A stretch of 64,000 nt of DNA from JANQTF01 sp041741415. Lineage in GTDB: Bacteria > Bacteroidota > Bacteroidia > J057. The notes below the pieces were generated by a model, which ran no database searches, had not been told where the DNA came from, and was given only the letters and a program-made list of their open reading frames with translations. This document shows, piece after piece, positions 36,086 through 44,111 of the stretch; within the stretch, counting starts at the first letter, position 1; each line of letters opens with the position of its first letter. The stretch lies in NCBI GenBank assembly GCA_041741415.1, contig JBGSKC010000033.1:1-64000 (forward strand), written 5' to 3'. A program made the translations under genes and the position numbers.

Positions 36086-36265
36086 CGACGGGCCTGGAGG
36101 CCATGCTCACCATGACAGCGGTGACGGGCCTGGAGGCCATGCTCACCATGACAACGGTGACGGGCCTGGAGGCCCTGCTCACCATGACAGCGGCGACGGG
36201 CCTGGAGGCCCTGCTCACCATGACAGCGGCGACGGGCCTGGAGGCCCTGCTCACCATGACAGCGG
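36086..36265. repeat. Minisatellite, five tandem 36-bp units
   Basis: Five consecutive units of exactly 36 bp start at 36086, 36122, 36158, 36194 and 36230, differing at only a few positions (CCATG/CCCTG, CAGCGG/CAACGG, CGACG/TGACG). Units 3-5 share the CCCTG form, which suggests recent spread of one variant. A degenerate sixth start follows. There are no spacers, so it is not a CRISPR array. Confidence 0.95.
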
Positions 36266-36294
36266 CGACCGGGCCCGGAACATCCCCTCCCCGG

Positions 36295-36319
36295 CCCTCC
36301 CCTTCAAAAAAGGGGAGGG
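36295..36319. repeat. Palindromic intergenic repeat
   Basis: CCCTCCCCTT and AAGGGGAGGG form a perfect 10-bp stem with a 5-nt loop. This resembles common dispersed C-rich hairpin repeats in Bacteroidota genomes. It has no T-run and no clear gene partner. Confidence 0.7.
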
Positions 36320-36413
36320 AGAAAGATCGGCGTAGCCTGCTCCACGTCATCCTGAGCAGGCCTTCAGGCCGTCGCCGAAGGATGCGCGACCTGCCGCTGG
36401 CTTCGCCTTTCGG

Positions 36414-36435
36414 GAGACGCGATGAATCGCGTCTC
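36414..36435. repeat. Palindromic element GAGACGCGAT-GA-ATCGCGTCTC
   Basis: A perfect 10-bp inverted repeat with a 2-nt centre, of the kind often found many times in related genomes. Part of the repeat cluster before the ABC transporter gene. Confidence 0.7.
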
Positions 36436-36458
36436 TACTGTCATGGTAGTCTCTTAGC

Positions 36459-36558
36459 GCAGCGGTCTGAAGGTAGATGTTGAGAGAGGAGATATTGAGA
36501 GGCGAGACCGGAGAATTTCTTTGATTCCAGTCTCGCCTCTCACAGTGCAGCGGTCTGA
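36459..36558. repeat. Hairpin element flanked by 12-bp direct repeats
   Basis: GCAGCGGTCTGA occurs at 36459-36470 and again at 36547-36558. Between them is a perfect 13-bp inverted repeat (TGAGAGGCGAGAC at 36496-36508, its complement at 36530-36542, 21-nt loop). The layout could be a small non-autonomous element with flanking duplications, or nested dispersed repeats. The downstream end may act as a terminator for the ABC permease gene ending at 36571. Confidence 0.65.
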
Positions 36559-36570
36559 CTTCCCGCCTCC

Positions 36571-37764
36571 CTAGGCCCGCATGATATTGCTTTCCCGGCC
36601 AAACATCTTGACGCTGAGCACAACAGACACAGCTGCAAGGGCAATCAGCGACAAAAACACAAGGGCCAGCAAGCCAAAATCCACCGTTCCTGCCAGCATT
36701 TCCTTGGAGGCCAGCGCCACGTTCAGGATGGGAATAAGTGCCGTCCCGACGTTCAGCTCAATGCCTGGCATGAGGCCGATGGCTGCAGGCACAATGACCC
36801 CCACGTTCAGCGGAGTAATGAGACTCTGGGCCTCCTTGAAGTTTTTGGCGTAGGTGGCCACCGGGATCAGCACCCCGGCAAAAAACACCGCCAGCGGGAT
36901 GATCATCAGGAGCAGCAGCCCGATCGTGAGCGGCTTGGCCATGTCGAGCAGGGGCTCGCGCAGCATATCGGGAATGTCCAGGAACTGCAGGCTCACCAGC
37001 AAGCTGATGATGCCCACCAGGGCCGACACCACACCGGAGGTGGCCACCACGATCATTTTGCCAACAAGCAGATCCAGCCGGTTCACGGGCAGGGTAAGCA
37101 GCGTTTCCATCGTGCCGCGCTCCTTTTCGCCGGTAAAGAGGTCAATGGCAGGATACATGCAGCCAATGAAGCTGAAAAGCACGAAGATATAGGGCAAAAA
37201 GCCCCCTGCAAGCTTCCCGATCTGCTCCTGGGTAGTTGCCAGGTCGTGGCTGGTGTCGATGTTGACAGGATCCACGGTGGCGGGAGAAATGCTCAGGGCC
37301 TGCATCCGCTGGGCGAGCACAGTTTGCTCATAGGCCAGGATAGGTGCTTCGAGGCGCTTGCGGACGGCATCATCTTCGGTGCCAAGGTAATAAATCATCG
37401 CGCGGGCAGATTCAAACCGGACGAGGGCAGAGTCAAAGCTGGCATCAATCCGGAGGATCAGATCGAGGCTGTCGTTGCGGATGAGGCTGGCCGTATCTTC
37501 GAGGGCAATGCCGCGGATCAGGCTCAGTTTTGGAGTGGCCTCCACAGCAGCAATCAGCTCAGCCGCCTGGTTTCCCTCCACAATGAGGCCCACTTTCAGC
37601 TCCTTTTCCTGCGCTTCTTCGGCCAGCGACTTTTGAACTGTAAACGACAGCCCAAAAATCAGGGGAAACAGCACCAGCGGCAGCACGATCATCGTGATGA
37701 GGGTCCGCCTGTCACGGAAGGTGTCCAGAAACTCCTTTTTGACAATGGTAAGAATGGATGACAT
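36571..37764 (-). CDS. ABC-2 type permease (NatB-like)
   Basis: 397 residues. An N-terminal cytoplasmic start (MSSILTIVKKEFLDTFRDRRTLITMIVLPLVLFPLIF) leads into TM1. A large extracytoplasmic domain (about 45-190) follows, then five more membrane segments (about 200-390), including YIFVLFSFIGCMYPAIDLFTGEKERGTMETLL, the conserved coupling region of ABC-2 permeases. It pairs with the ATPase gene 39 bp upstream. By similarity to NatAB the pair could export sodium or another small solute. The substrate is not certain. Confidence 0.88.
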   Translation of the reverse strand: MSSILTIVKKEFLDTFRDRRTLITMIVLPLVLFPLIFGLSFTVQKSLAEEAQEKELKVGLIVEGNQAAELIAAVEATPKLSLIRGIALEDTASLIRNDSLDLILRIDASFDSALVRFESARAMIYYLGTEDDAVRKRLEAPILAYEQTVLAQRMQALSISPATVDPVNIDTSHDLATTQEQIGKLAGGFLPYIFVLFSFIGCMYPAIDLFTGEKERGTMETLLTLPVNRLDLLVGKMIVVATSGVVSALVGIISLLVSLQFLDIPDMLREPLLDMAKPLTIGLLLLMIIPLAVFFAGVLIPVATYAKNFKEAQSLITPLNVGVIVPAAIGLMPGIELNVGTALIPILNVALASKEMLAGTVDFGLLALVFLSLIALAAVSVVLSVKMFGRESNIMRA

Positions 37765-37803
37765 ATCGAAAGGTCCGTTGTAGTGTCAGAAAATGGGAGA
37801 AAA

Positions 37804-38577
37804 TCAGGCAATGGGAGCGGGTTGGTTAACCACACGAATAAAAGCCTCAGTGAGGGTAAACTCCCTGAACTGCTGCCGGAAGCTGTCCATCGTGCCTTCG
37901 TAGCAGAGTTTTCCCTTGTGAATGATGCCAAGATCGTCGCAAAGAAGGTCCACTTCGCTCATGATGTGGGAGGAAAAAATGACCGTTTTTTCCCTCGTTT
38001 TGCAGTCTCTGATGAGCTTGATGATGTTTTCTGCCGTGATCACATCGAGGCCTGAGGTGGGTTCATCAAACACCACCACCTGCGGGTCGTGGATCATGGT
38101 GCGGGCAATGGAAACTTTTTGCTTCATCCCGGTGGAGAGCTGCCCGATTTTTTTGCCTGCGAACTCATGAATGTCGAGCAGGGAAAACAGCTCATCTTTC
38201 CTTCGGGCGAGGGTTGCCTTGTCGAGCTGGTAGAGCTTGCCGAAGTATTCGATGATCTCGTTGGCGGTGAGCCGCTGGTAGAGACCCGTGCTGCCTGTGA
38301 GAAAGCCAATGGCCGCCCTGACCTCACGCGGGTGGGTCACCACATCGTGGCCGTCCACCTTCACGGTGCCGCTGCTGGGCCGCAGGATGGTGGCAATCAT
38401 GCGCAGGGTGGTGGTTTTGCCGGCACCATTGGGGCCGAGGAGGGAATAAATCCGGCCGGGCTGGCAGGTGAAACTCACATCATCCACGGCGTGAACGCGG
38501 GAGCTCTTGATTCCCAGTTCGGCCTGCTGTTTTTTGTTCAGGTCGAAAGACTTGGACAAATGCTGAACGTCAATCAT
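37804..38577 (-). CDS. ABC transporter ATP-binding protein (NatA-like)
   Basis: 257 residues: Walker A GPNGAGKTT at 48-56, Q-loop GFLTGSTGLYQRLTANE, signature LSTGMKQKVSIA, Walker B VVVFDEPTSGLD and switch His in VIFSSHIMSEVDLL. These are the features of the NatA/CcmA-type exporter ATPases. It is the first gene of a two-gene operon with the NatB-like permease and powers it at the inner membrane. It is divergent from ravA across 195 bp. Confidence 0.92.
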   Translation of the reverse strand: MIDVQHLSKSFDLNKKQQAELGIKSSRVHAVDDVSFTCQPGRIYSLLGPNGAGKTTTLRMIATILRPSSGTVKVDGHDVVTHPREVRAAIGFLTGSTGLYQRLTANEIIEYFGKLYQLDKATLARRKDELFSLLDIHEFAGKKIGQLSTGMKQKVSIARTMIHDPQVVVFDEPTSGLDVITAENIIKLIRDCKTREKTVIFSSHIMSEVDLLCDDLGIIHKGKLCYEGTMDSFRQQFREFTLTEAFIRVVNQPAPIA

Positions 38578-38772
38578 ATCGAAGTCGGTTGGGTGGGGTG
38601 CAATGAAAATTACATCATTCGCCAGCAGCCTGGCTTAAAAAATCTTTCAGTTGGTTGCTGAGAGCGAAACGATCTTACAGAATCGTCATTATTTTCAACA
38701 TCCGCAGTATGTCACCGGGTTTTCTGTCGGCAACAGATTCTTCCATCCGCCAAAACCCCTTACCTTTTGGCC

Positions 38773-40341
38773 ATGGTCGAAGCTTCTCTCCCGATCCAGG
38801 CGCGGATAGAGCGCCTGCTCAATCACATGGGGCATCAGCTCTTCGAAAAGGAGCGGGTGCTGGCGCTATCCCTGCTTTCTGCCCTGGCCGGAGAAAGCAT
38901 CTTTCTTTTGGGTCCTCCTGGTGTAGCGAAAAGCATGATTGCGCGGAGGCTCAAGCTCGCCTTTCGCGATGCCAAAGCCTTTGAATACCTCATGGGCAAA
39001 TTCTCCACCCCCGACGAGGTATTTGGCCCGGTTTCGATTTCCCGCCTCAAAAACGAGGACAAATACGAACGCATCACCGACCGCTACCTGCCGGGCGCTC
39101 AGGTGGTGTTTCTCGACGAAATATGGAAGGCAAGCCCGCCCATCCAGAATGCCTTGCTTACGGTGCTGAATGAAAAAATTTACCGAAACGGTGAGCAGGA
39201 AATCAAGGTGGACATTCGCGGGCTCATTGCTGCCTCCAACGAACTGCCGCCAAAGGGCGAAGGACTCGAAGCCTTGTGGGACCGGTTTTTGATCCGGTTT
39301 GTGGTCGAAGGAATCCAGGAGGAGGCTAATTTCGAAGCACTGCTCACCCTCAGCAAAAAAGCCCAGGACGACCCCGTTCCCATCGACCTGAAAATCACCA
39401 ACGAAGACTACCTCGCCTGGCAAAACGGCATCGACGAGGTGCAAATGCCAGGGCACATCCTTGGGTTGTTTCACGAGCTGAGGCGGGCCATTTCCACCCG
39501 CAACAAAACCACGGATCCCGAAAAACGCTGGTACATCTCCGACCGCCGCTGGCGCAAGGTGGCCACCCTGTTTCGCACTTCTGCCTTCCTCCACCATCGC
39601 CAGGAAATCGCCCCTGTGGATGTTTTGCTCGCGATCGATTGTCTTTGGGATCGCCCTCAGGATGGCCAGGAGGTCAAAGACCTGATCCTTGGCACCCTCG
39701 TGGCACATGCCTACGACAGGCTTCTGCGGCTCGACAGCCTTCGTACCCAGCTCGAATTGTGGCAGGAAGAAATTGCCGGGGAAACCAAAATCGTCAAAAT
39801 AGAAGTCATCGACCGCCCCAAACTGTTTCAGGACAGCGACAAGAAAACCTACTTCCGTGTGCTGGGCTATCGCGGCGAAGACCCGGTTTTTATGTTCAGA
39901 GAAGACTGGGAGGAAATGGCCCAGGGCCAGGACCGCATTTTGCCGCTGTTTGACCAAAAAAACCAGGACTACCGGGCCATGCAGCGGCTGGGTGCAAAGA
40001 AAACCGAGCAGGACAAGCTCAGAATCAGCGGCAAGGACTACGACTTGATGATGGAGCGGGTAGAGGAAAAGAAGATCATTCCCAAACAGCCCAGCCCTGA
40101 ACTGAAGCAACTCTGGGACCAGCGGGCCACGGTGCTGCTGCGCGGCTGCGACGAGCGCTTGCAGCGGCTGGAGGAGCAAATTCAGCGGGAAGCCCCCTCC
40201 CTGCAACGGCATTTGTTCCTGGAAGAAGGCCTCACCGCGCAGGTGCTCCAGGCCCAGGTACGGGCACGCAGGCTGGCGTTGGACCTCCGGCTCGATATCC
40301 AAAAAACCCAGCACAGCTATGCAGAGATGGACAAAGGTTGA
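38773..40341 (+). CDS. ravA: MoxR-family AAA+ ATPase RavA
   Basis: 522 residues from ATG 38773. A TTG six bases earlier is less likely. AAA+ module: Walker A GPPGVAKS at 47-54, Walker B VVFLDEIWK at 111-119, sensor 1 LIAASNELPPKGEGLEALWDRFLIRF, and the RavA-type C-terminal region with a predicted beta-domain (residues 335-400) and a long coiled-coil tail. In E. coli RavA works with ViaA, binds the lysine decarboxylase LdcI and affects respiratory complexes. Here the gene is followed by viaA with a 23-bp overlap, the classical RavA-ViaA pair. Confidence 0.92.
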   Translation: MVEASLPIQARIERLLNHMGHQLFEKERVLALSLLSALAGESIFLLGPPGVAKSMIARRLKLAFRDAKAFEYLMGKFSTPDEVFGPVSISRLKNEDKYERITDRYLPGAQVVFLDEIWKASPPIQNALLTVLNEKIYRNGEQEIKVDIRGLIAASNELPPKGEGLEALWDRFLIRFVVEGIQEEANFEALLTLSKKAQDDPVPIDLKITNEDYLAWQNGIDEVQMPGHILGLFHELRRAISTRNKTTDPEKRWYISDRRWRKVATLFRTSAFLHHRQEIAPVDVLLAIDCLWDRPQDGQEVKDLILGTLVAHAYDRLLRLDSLRTQLELWQEEIAGETKIVKIEVIDRPKLFQDSDKKTYFRVLGYRGEDPVFMFREDWEEMAQGQDRILPLFDQKNQDYRAMQRLGAKKTEQDKLRISGKDYDLMMERVEEKKIIPKQPSPELKQLWDQRATVLLRGCDERLQRLEEQIQREAPSLQRHLFLEEGLTAQVLQAQVRARRLALDLRLDIQKTQHSYAEMDKG

Positions 40342-41965
40342 GGCGGCGTTTGGCGAATGGCTTCATGCCATCGACTTCCTGGAGCAGGCAGACAGGCGTT
40401 TTTTGGCCGAATTACTGTTCTCCCACCTTTACGACCTCACTTTTCTTTCCAAAGAAGAATTGCTGGCGTCCGGATTTGCCGCCCGATATCCCAATTGGGC
40501 CGCCCTCGTTTCCTCCGTGCTGGCAAACCGCAACCTGCGCAAAGCAACCAACGGCCACGAAGAATTCGCGATTTCCGTTGCCAAAGATGTGCTGCGCTGG
40601 TGCATGAAGATGCATTATGCCTTTTTGGCTCACCATGACTTTCAAAGCGAAGACAGCCAGGTGAAGCACCTGACCCAGCACCTGGAGATTCTTCCGTCAG
40701 AGGCTTTCAGGCAGCACGCAGCGAAGCTCGCAGCAGCCTATCCGGAGCAGGAAGTGCTTTGGCGGTTTTATGAACAGGCCCTTCAGGCAGAGAATTTCCC
40801 CGGCGGAAGTGCCGTGGGCGCAGAACAAGCCGTGCTGCGGGAGAATTTCCTTCACGACTGGAAACAGGCGCTTGCCGGCAGCAGGCTGGAAGCTGAAAAG
40901 AGTTTCCTGGACCAATCCTGGGCCAGCTATCTGCATGATTTGAGCGACAAGGCCGACCGGCTGGACGAAATCGAGGAGATCATCGAGCCTTTTTCGCAGT
41001 TTCTGGGACAGGCCTGGAATGCTTCCCTTGGCAACTGGCACAGCATCAACTGGGCGCAGCTTCGCGCCACGGCCCGCAGTATGAAAGAAGACCCTCAACT
41101 GTTAGAACTGGTGAATTGGCTGGGGCGCTGGCAGTCGAACCGCGAGGCCCAGGAGTGGAAACGCCGCAACCTCCCCCTGCCGCAGCAACACTGGCAGCCC
41201 AACCCATTCGGCAAATCTGAAATCGTGGGCATTCACCACAGCAACCACCTGGACCAACTCCTTCCTTCTGAAATTGCCCTGCTCAGCAGTGAGGAAACCG
41301 ACCTGATTTTTTCCCTCAAATTCCTCGAGCACAAGCTCCTCACCTTTCAATACCGCTCCCTCGATGTGCGGCTCGAAGAAAATCCCCAGGCAGAAACCCT
41401 GGAGCTTTCTGACAGCGAAGCTCAGGGACCCTTCATCCTGTGCATCGACACCAGCGGATCCATGTTTGGCAGCCCGGAACATGTGGCAAAAGGCCTGGCC
41501 CTCGCCATCACCGAACTTGCCCTGCGCAGCCAAAGGGCCTGTTACCTCATTTCCTTTTCTACCGGCGTGAAGGCCATGGAACTCACGGGCATGGAGCAAC
41601 AGATTGAATCTTTGGTGGCTTTCCTCAACATGAGTTTTCATGGCAGCACCGACCTTCACCCTGCCCTCGAAGAGACCAACCGCATGTTGCGCGCCGAGCA
41701 GTTCAGAAAAGCCGATGTGCTGGTCATCTCCGATTTCCTGATCCCCAGGCTCGACCGCCCCCTGATTCAGGAAATCAGGCACCTCAAAGAAACCCAGGGA
41801 GTGCGTTACCACAGCCTGCTCATTAGCCGGAACCCCGACAGCGCCCATGTGCCGTTGCCGGTTTTTGACCACCATTGGGTGTATGACCTCGACCACCCCG
41901 GCGTGATGCGGCAATGGGTGGAATATATGCAGTTGCTGGAAGAAGCAAGCGAATCAAACAGATGA
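40319..41965 (+). CDS. viaA: VWA-domain protein ViaA (CoxE-like)
   Basis: 548 residues, starting inside ravA (23-bp overlap), so translation is coupled. The N-terminal two thirds are helical. The C-terminal VWA domain begins GPFILCIDTSGSMFGSPE with the MIDAS motif DTSGS near residue 376, then the conserved Thr in FHGSTDLHPAL and Asp in DVLVISDFLIPRLD. ViaA is the metal-binding partner that stimulates RavA's ATPase and is thought to be a chaperone-like factor acting on respiratory or membrane proteins. The gene's stop overlaps the next start by 4 bp. Confidence 0.92.
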   Translation: MQRWTKVEAAFGEWLHAIDFLEQADRRFLAELLFSHLYDLTFLSKEELLASGFAARYPNWAALVSSVLANRNLRKATNGHEEFAISVAKDVLRWCMKMHYAFLAHHDFQSEDSQVKHLTQHLEILPSEAFRQHAAKLAAAYPEQEVLWRFYEQALQAENFPGGSAVGAEQAVLRENFLHDWKQALAGSRLEAEKSFLDQSWASYLHDLSDKADRLDEIEEIIEPFSQFLGQAWNASLGNWHSINWAQLRATARSMKEDPQLLELVNWLGRWQSNREAQEWKRRNLPLPQQHWQPNPFGKSEIVGIHHSNHLDQLLPSEIALLSSEETDLIFSLKFLEHKLLTFQYRSLDVRLEENPQAETLELSDSEAQGPFILCIDTSGSMFGSPEHVAKGLALAITELALRSQRACYLISFSTGVKAMELTGMEQQIESLVAFLNMSFHGSTDLHPALEETNRMLRAEQFRKADVLVISDFLIPRLDRPLIQEIRHLKETQGVRYHSLLISRNPDSAHVPLPVFDHHWVYDLDHPGVMRQWVEYMQLLEEASESNR

Positions 41966-42903
41966 AACGAACACAAGCGGCCTGGAGGGGGGTGGCCCTG
42001 GTGCTGGCAGGATCGATCTTTTCCTCCTCCAAAGCCGTGATCATCAAACTGGCCTACCGACACGGCATCGACGCCAGTTCCCTGCTCACCCTACGGATGC
42101 TGATCGCTTTGCCGTTTTTTCTGGGCCTGGCGTTCTGGTCATGGCAGCGAACCACCGTGAGGCCCACTCCAAAAGAATGGGGCTCCCTGGCCGTGGTGGG
42201 CTGCCTGGGCTATTACCTGGCCTCGCTGTTCGATTTCATCGGGCTGGAGTACATCACTGCCGGACTGGAGCGGCTCATTGTGTTTGCCTACCCCACCCTG
42301 GTGGTGCTGCTGGGCTGGGTGATCTGGCGCAGAAAAATTTCAGCCGTGCAATGGCTTGCGCTGGTGCTCACCTATGCTGGTATTTTGCTGGCCTTAACAG
42401 GCGATGTGGTGATCCCCGAGCAAAGAATTTTGTGGACTGGTGCGTTCTGGGTGTTTTTGTGTGCGTTGGCTTATGCCCTCCATTTGCTCGGTAGCGAATG
42501 GATGCTTCCCCGCCTCGGGGTGATGCTGTTTTCATCGCTGGCCATGTTGTTTGCCGCCGCCGGGGTGCTGCTTCATGCCCTCCTCCAACCAAACCCTGTG
42601 GTGCTCACGGGCTGGCCGTCGGAGCTTTACCAATTGGCAGCCTTGCTCACTGTTATCACCACCATTTTGCCTCCCTACCTCATGTCGGCGGGCATTCAGC
42701 GAATGGGTGCCGGCAATGCTGCCATATTAGGAAGCATCGGGCCAGTGTCCACCCTGGTGCTCGCATGGTGGTTTTTGGAAGAAAAACTCAGCGTACTTCA
42801 ACTGGCAGGTGCCGCCATTGTCCTGCTGGGCGTAGGCCTGGTGAGCTACGCCGGGCGGAAACGAAAGCAGAGCCCTGATTCTGAAAAAACCAGGAAAATT
42901 TAA
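41962..42903 (+). CDS. EamA/DMT-family transporter
   Basis: 313 residues from ATG 41962, overlapping the viaA stop (ATGA). It has ten predicted membrane helices in two EamA repeats. The first starts GVALVLAGSIFSSSKAVIIKLAYRHG. The second starts GAFWVFLCALAYALHLLGSEWML and ends with GAAIVLLGVGLVSYAGRKRK. The family exports or exchanges amino acids, nucleotide sugars and other metabolites at the inner membrane. Coupling to ravA-viaA is unusual and may be accidental or functional. The substrate is unknown. Confidence 0.88.
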   Translation: MKRTQAAWRGVALVLAGSIFSSSKAVIIKLAYRHGIDASSLLTLRMLIALPFFLGLAFWSWQRTTVRPTPKEWGSLAVVGCLGYYLASLFDFIGLEYITAGLERLIVFAYPTLVVLLGWVIWRRKISAVQWLALVLTYAGILLALTGDVVIPEQRILWTGAFWVFLCALAYALHLLGSEWMLPRLGVMLFSSLAMLFAAAGVLLHALLQPNPVVLTGWPSELYQLAALLTVITTILPPYLMSAGIQRMGAGNAAILGSIGPVSTLVLAWWFLEEKLSVLQLAGAAIVLLGVGLVSYAGRKRKQSPDSEKTRKI

Positions 42904-42946
42904 AACTCCTCCCGAACAATCCGGGAAGAGGAGGAGTTACCTTTTT
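42904..42946 (+). terminator. Intrinsic terminator of the ravA-viaA-EamA operon
   Basis: AACTCCTCC pairs with GGAGGAGTT over 9 bp, with a further small inner stem, and is followed by ACCTTTTTG. It begins immediately after the stop codon. Confidence 0.75.
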
Positions 42947-42975
42947 GTATTTTCAAACTTACTCGTCTTTACATC

Positions 42976-43458
42976 ATGGAAGATCAGGTTAAAAACCTTC
43001 TTTCAGTGGGAAGTGTGCCACAAGATATTGCTCTCACCGATCAAGACGGCCGGGAAGTGAAGCTGTCGGATTATCGCGGGCAAAAGCTGGTTGTTTACTT
43101 CTACCCAAAGGATAACTCTGGGTCCTGCCTAAAGGAAGCTATCAGTTTGCGCGATGGATATGAAGCACTCAAAGCCCGTGGCTATGAAGTGATTGGGGTA
43201 AGTCCCGATTCGGAGAAATCCCACCGCAATTTCATTGAGAAGCAATCACTGCCCTTTCGCCTGGTATCAGATCCTGAAAACAAATGGATCCAGCATTTTG
43301 GAGCCTGGGGAGAAAAAAGCATGTATGGCCGCAGCTACATGGGCCTGATTCGCTCCACTTTCCTCCTCAATGAGCTGGGTGTGGTAACGAATGTCATCGA
43401 TGACGTCGTGACGAAAGACCACGCCAATCAGATTCTCTCGCTCCTCGATTCTCAGTGA
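42976..43458 (+). CDS. Peroxiredoxin (AhpC/TSA, BCP-like), one-Cys type
   Basis: 160 residues, thioredoxin-like peroxidase of the BCP/PrxQ group. DIALTDQDGREVKLSDYRGQKLVVYFYPKDN is followed by SGSCLKEAISLRDGY. The peroxidatic Cys is present, but the usual NTPGCTKEAC is changed to NSGSCLKEAI. The active-site Thr is thus replaced by Ser and the resolving Cys five residues later is missing. It would need an outside thiol to be recycled. It reduces peroxides in the cytoplasm. Own terminator behind it. Confidence 0.88.
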   Translation: MEDQVKNLLSVGSVPQDIALTDQDGREVKLSDYRGQKLVVYFYPKDNSGSCLKEAISLRDGYEALKARGYEVIGVSPDSEKSHRNFIEKQSLPFRLVSDPENKWIQHFGAWGEKSMYGRSYMGLIRSTFLLNELGVVTNVIDDVVTKDHANQILSLLDSQ

Positions 43459-43518
43459 AACTCAACGATTTTTTTTGTCCCCTTTTTAGCAGGAAGGGAG
43501 ATAGGTTCGTTTTTATGG

Positions 43519-43551
43519 GAGGCCGTCCGTTCAGGGCGGCCTCTTTTTTTT
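43519..43551 (+). terminator. Intrinsic terminator of the peroxiredoxin gene
   Basis: A perfect 7-bp stem GAGGCCG/CGGCCTC with an 11-nt loop, directly followed by eight Ts. Confidence 0.92.
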
Positions 43552-43570
43552 GACGATCACCAAGCTATTC

Positions 43571-43621
43571 TGTGGATAACTGTGTGGAAAACCTGTGGAA
43601 AAAAGAAGATCGGGTGGATAA
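43571..43621 (+). promoter_or_regulatory. Cluster of four DnaA-box-like sites
   Basis: TGTGGATAA (43571-43579, the exact complement of the DnaA box TTATCCACA), TGTGGAAAA (43583-43591), TGTGGAAAA (43594-43602) and GGTGGATAA (43613-43621). All four are in the same orientation within 51 bp, ending 8 bp before the thioesterase ATG. Such spacing is typical of origins or DnaA-controlled promoters. Confidence 0.6.
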
Positions 43622-43629
43622 CTTGCAGC

Positions 43630-44070
43630 ATGAATATTCCTGATCCTGCCTACGGCTTCTGGCTCTCGCTGCCTGTTCAATGGGGGCAAACGAATCTCCG
43701 TGTAGAGGTTCCGACCGACCTTGTGCTGCAATGGGTCGAGAGCGGGCGCGTGGCCCTCATGGAAGCCCTTGGTCTGATGAGTTTTTCAGGCCATACCATC
43801 AGTGTGATTCTGGGCAGAACAGAACTTGACCTGTTTTACCCGGTTACCTTCCCCGATGACATCCGGGTTGGCACCCGGGTGGCAGAGGTCTTTGAAGACC
43901 GGTTTGTTGTTGATACCGTGATGCACAGCACCCGGCAACAACGGGTGGTGGCTCAGAACCGTGCGGTGCTGGTGGTGTATGACTATGCCCTTCTGCGGAG
44001 AGTGCCAGCCCCTGACTGGCTGCGCAACAACCTGAGCAGCCTGCTAGCCGAAGGCCAGATTCAAGGCTGA
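43630..44070 (+). CDS. Hotdog-fold acyl-CoA thioesterase
   Basis: 146 residues from ATG 43630 (MNIPDPAYGFWLSLPVQWGQTNLR). Upstream codons fall inside the DnaA-box cluster. It has the pattern of the 4HBT/YbgC hotdog family: VESGRVALMEALGL (the long helix), ILGRTELDLFYPVTFPDDIRVGTRVAEV, and RVVAQNRAVLVVYDY. Such enzymes hydrolyse acyl-CoA or aromatic acyl-CoA thioesters in the cytoplasm. The usual Asp in the N-terminal DxxxHxN motif is not obvious (WGQTNLR), so substrate and activity are unsure. Confidence 0.75.
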   Translation: MNIPDPAYGFWLSLPVQWGQTNLRVEVPTDLVLQWVESGRVALMEALGLMSFSGHTISVILGRTELDLFYPVTFPDDIRVGTRVAEVFEDRFVVDTVMHSTRQQRVVAQNRAVLVVYDYALLRRVPAPDWLRNNLSSLLAEGQIQG

Positions 44071-44111
44071 GATGTTCCCGGACTTTAAGCGCTTTCTGCG
44101 TTTGCTACTTT

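Larger units (their letters stand above)
35833..36570. other. Repeat-rich region without a convincing gene
   Basis: 738 bases hold a 36-bp minisatellite (36086-36265) and three separate palindromic elements (36295-36319, 36414-36435, 36496-36542). The sequence between 36338 and 36410 (with the words CATCCTGAGC and CGAAGGATG) also has the look of a dispersed intergenic repeat. Reading frames through the minisatellite are open in several phases only because the unit is a multiple of three without stops. I therefore call no gene. Confidence 0.7.

Noticed and set aside
36086..36265. CRISPR array
   Set aside because: The 36-bp units follow each other without spacers and no cas genes are near. It is a minisatellite.
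38758..38775. TACCTTTTG as the -7 box of ravA
   Set aside because: It has one base too many and ends 4 nt before the ATG, so a transcript would be leaderless. No -33 partner was found.
43459..43629. Main chromosomal origin oriC
   Set aside because: DnaA-box-like sites are present, but flanking genes point toward the site, there is no long AT-rich unwinding region, and no dnaA or other origin-linked gene is nearby. Kept only as a DnaA-box cluster.
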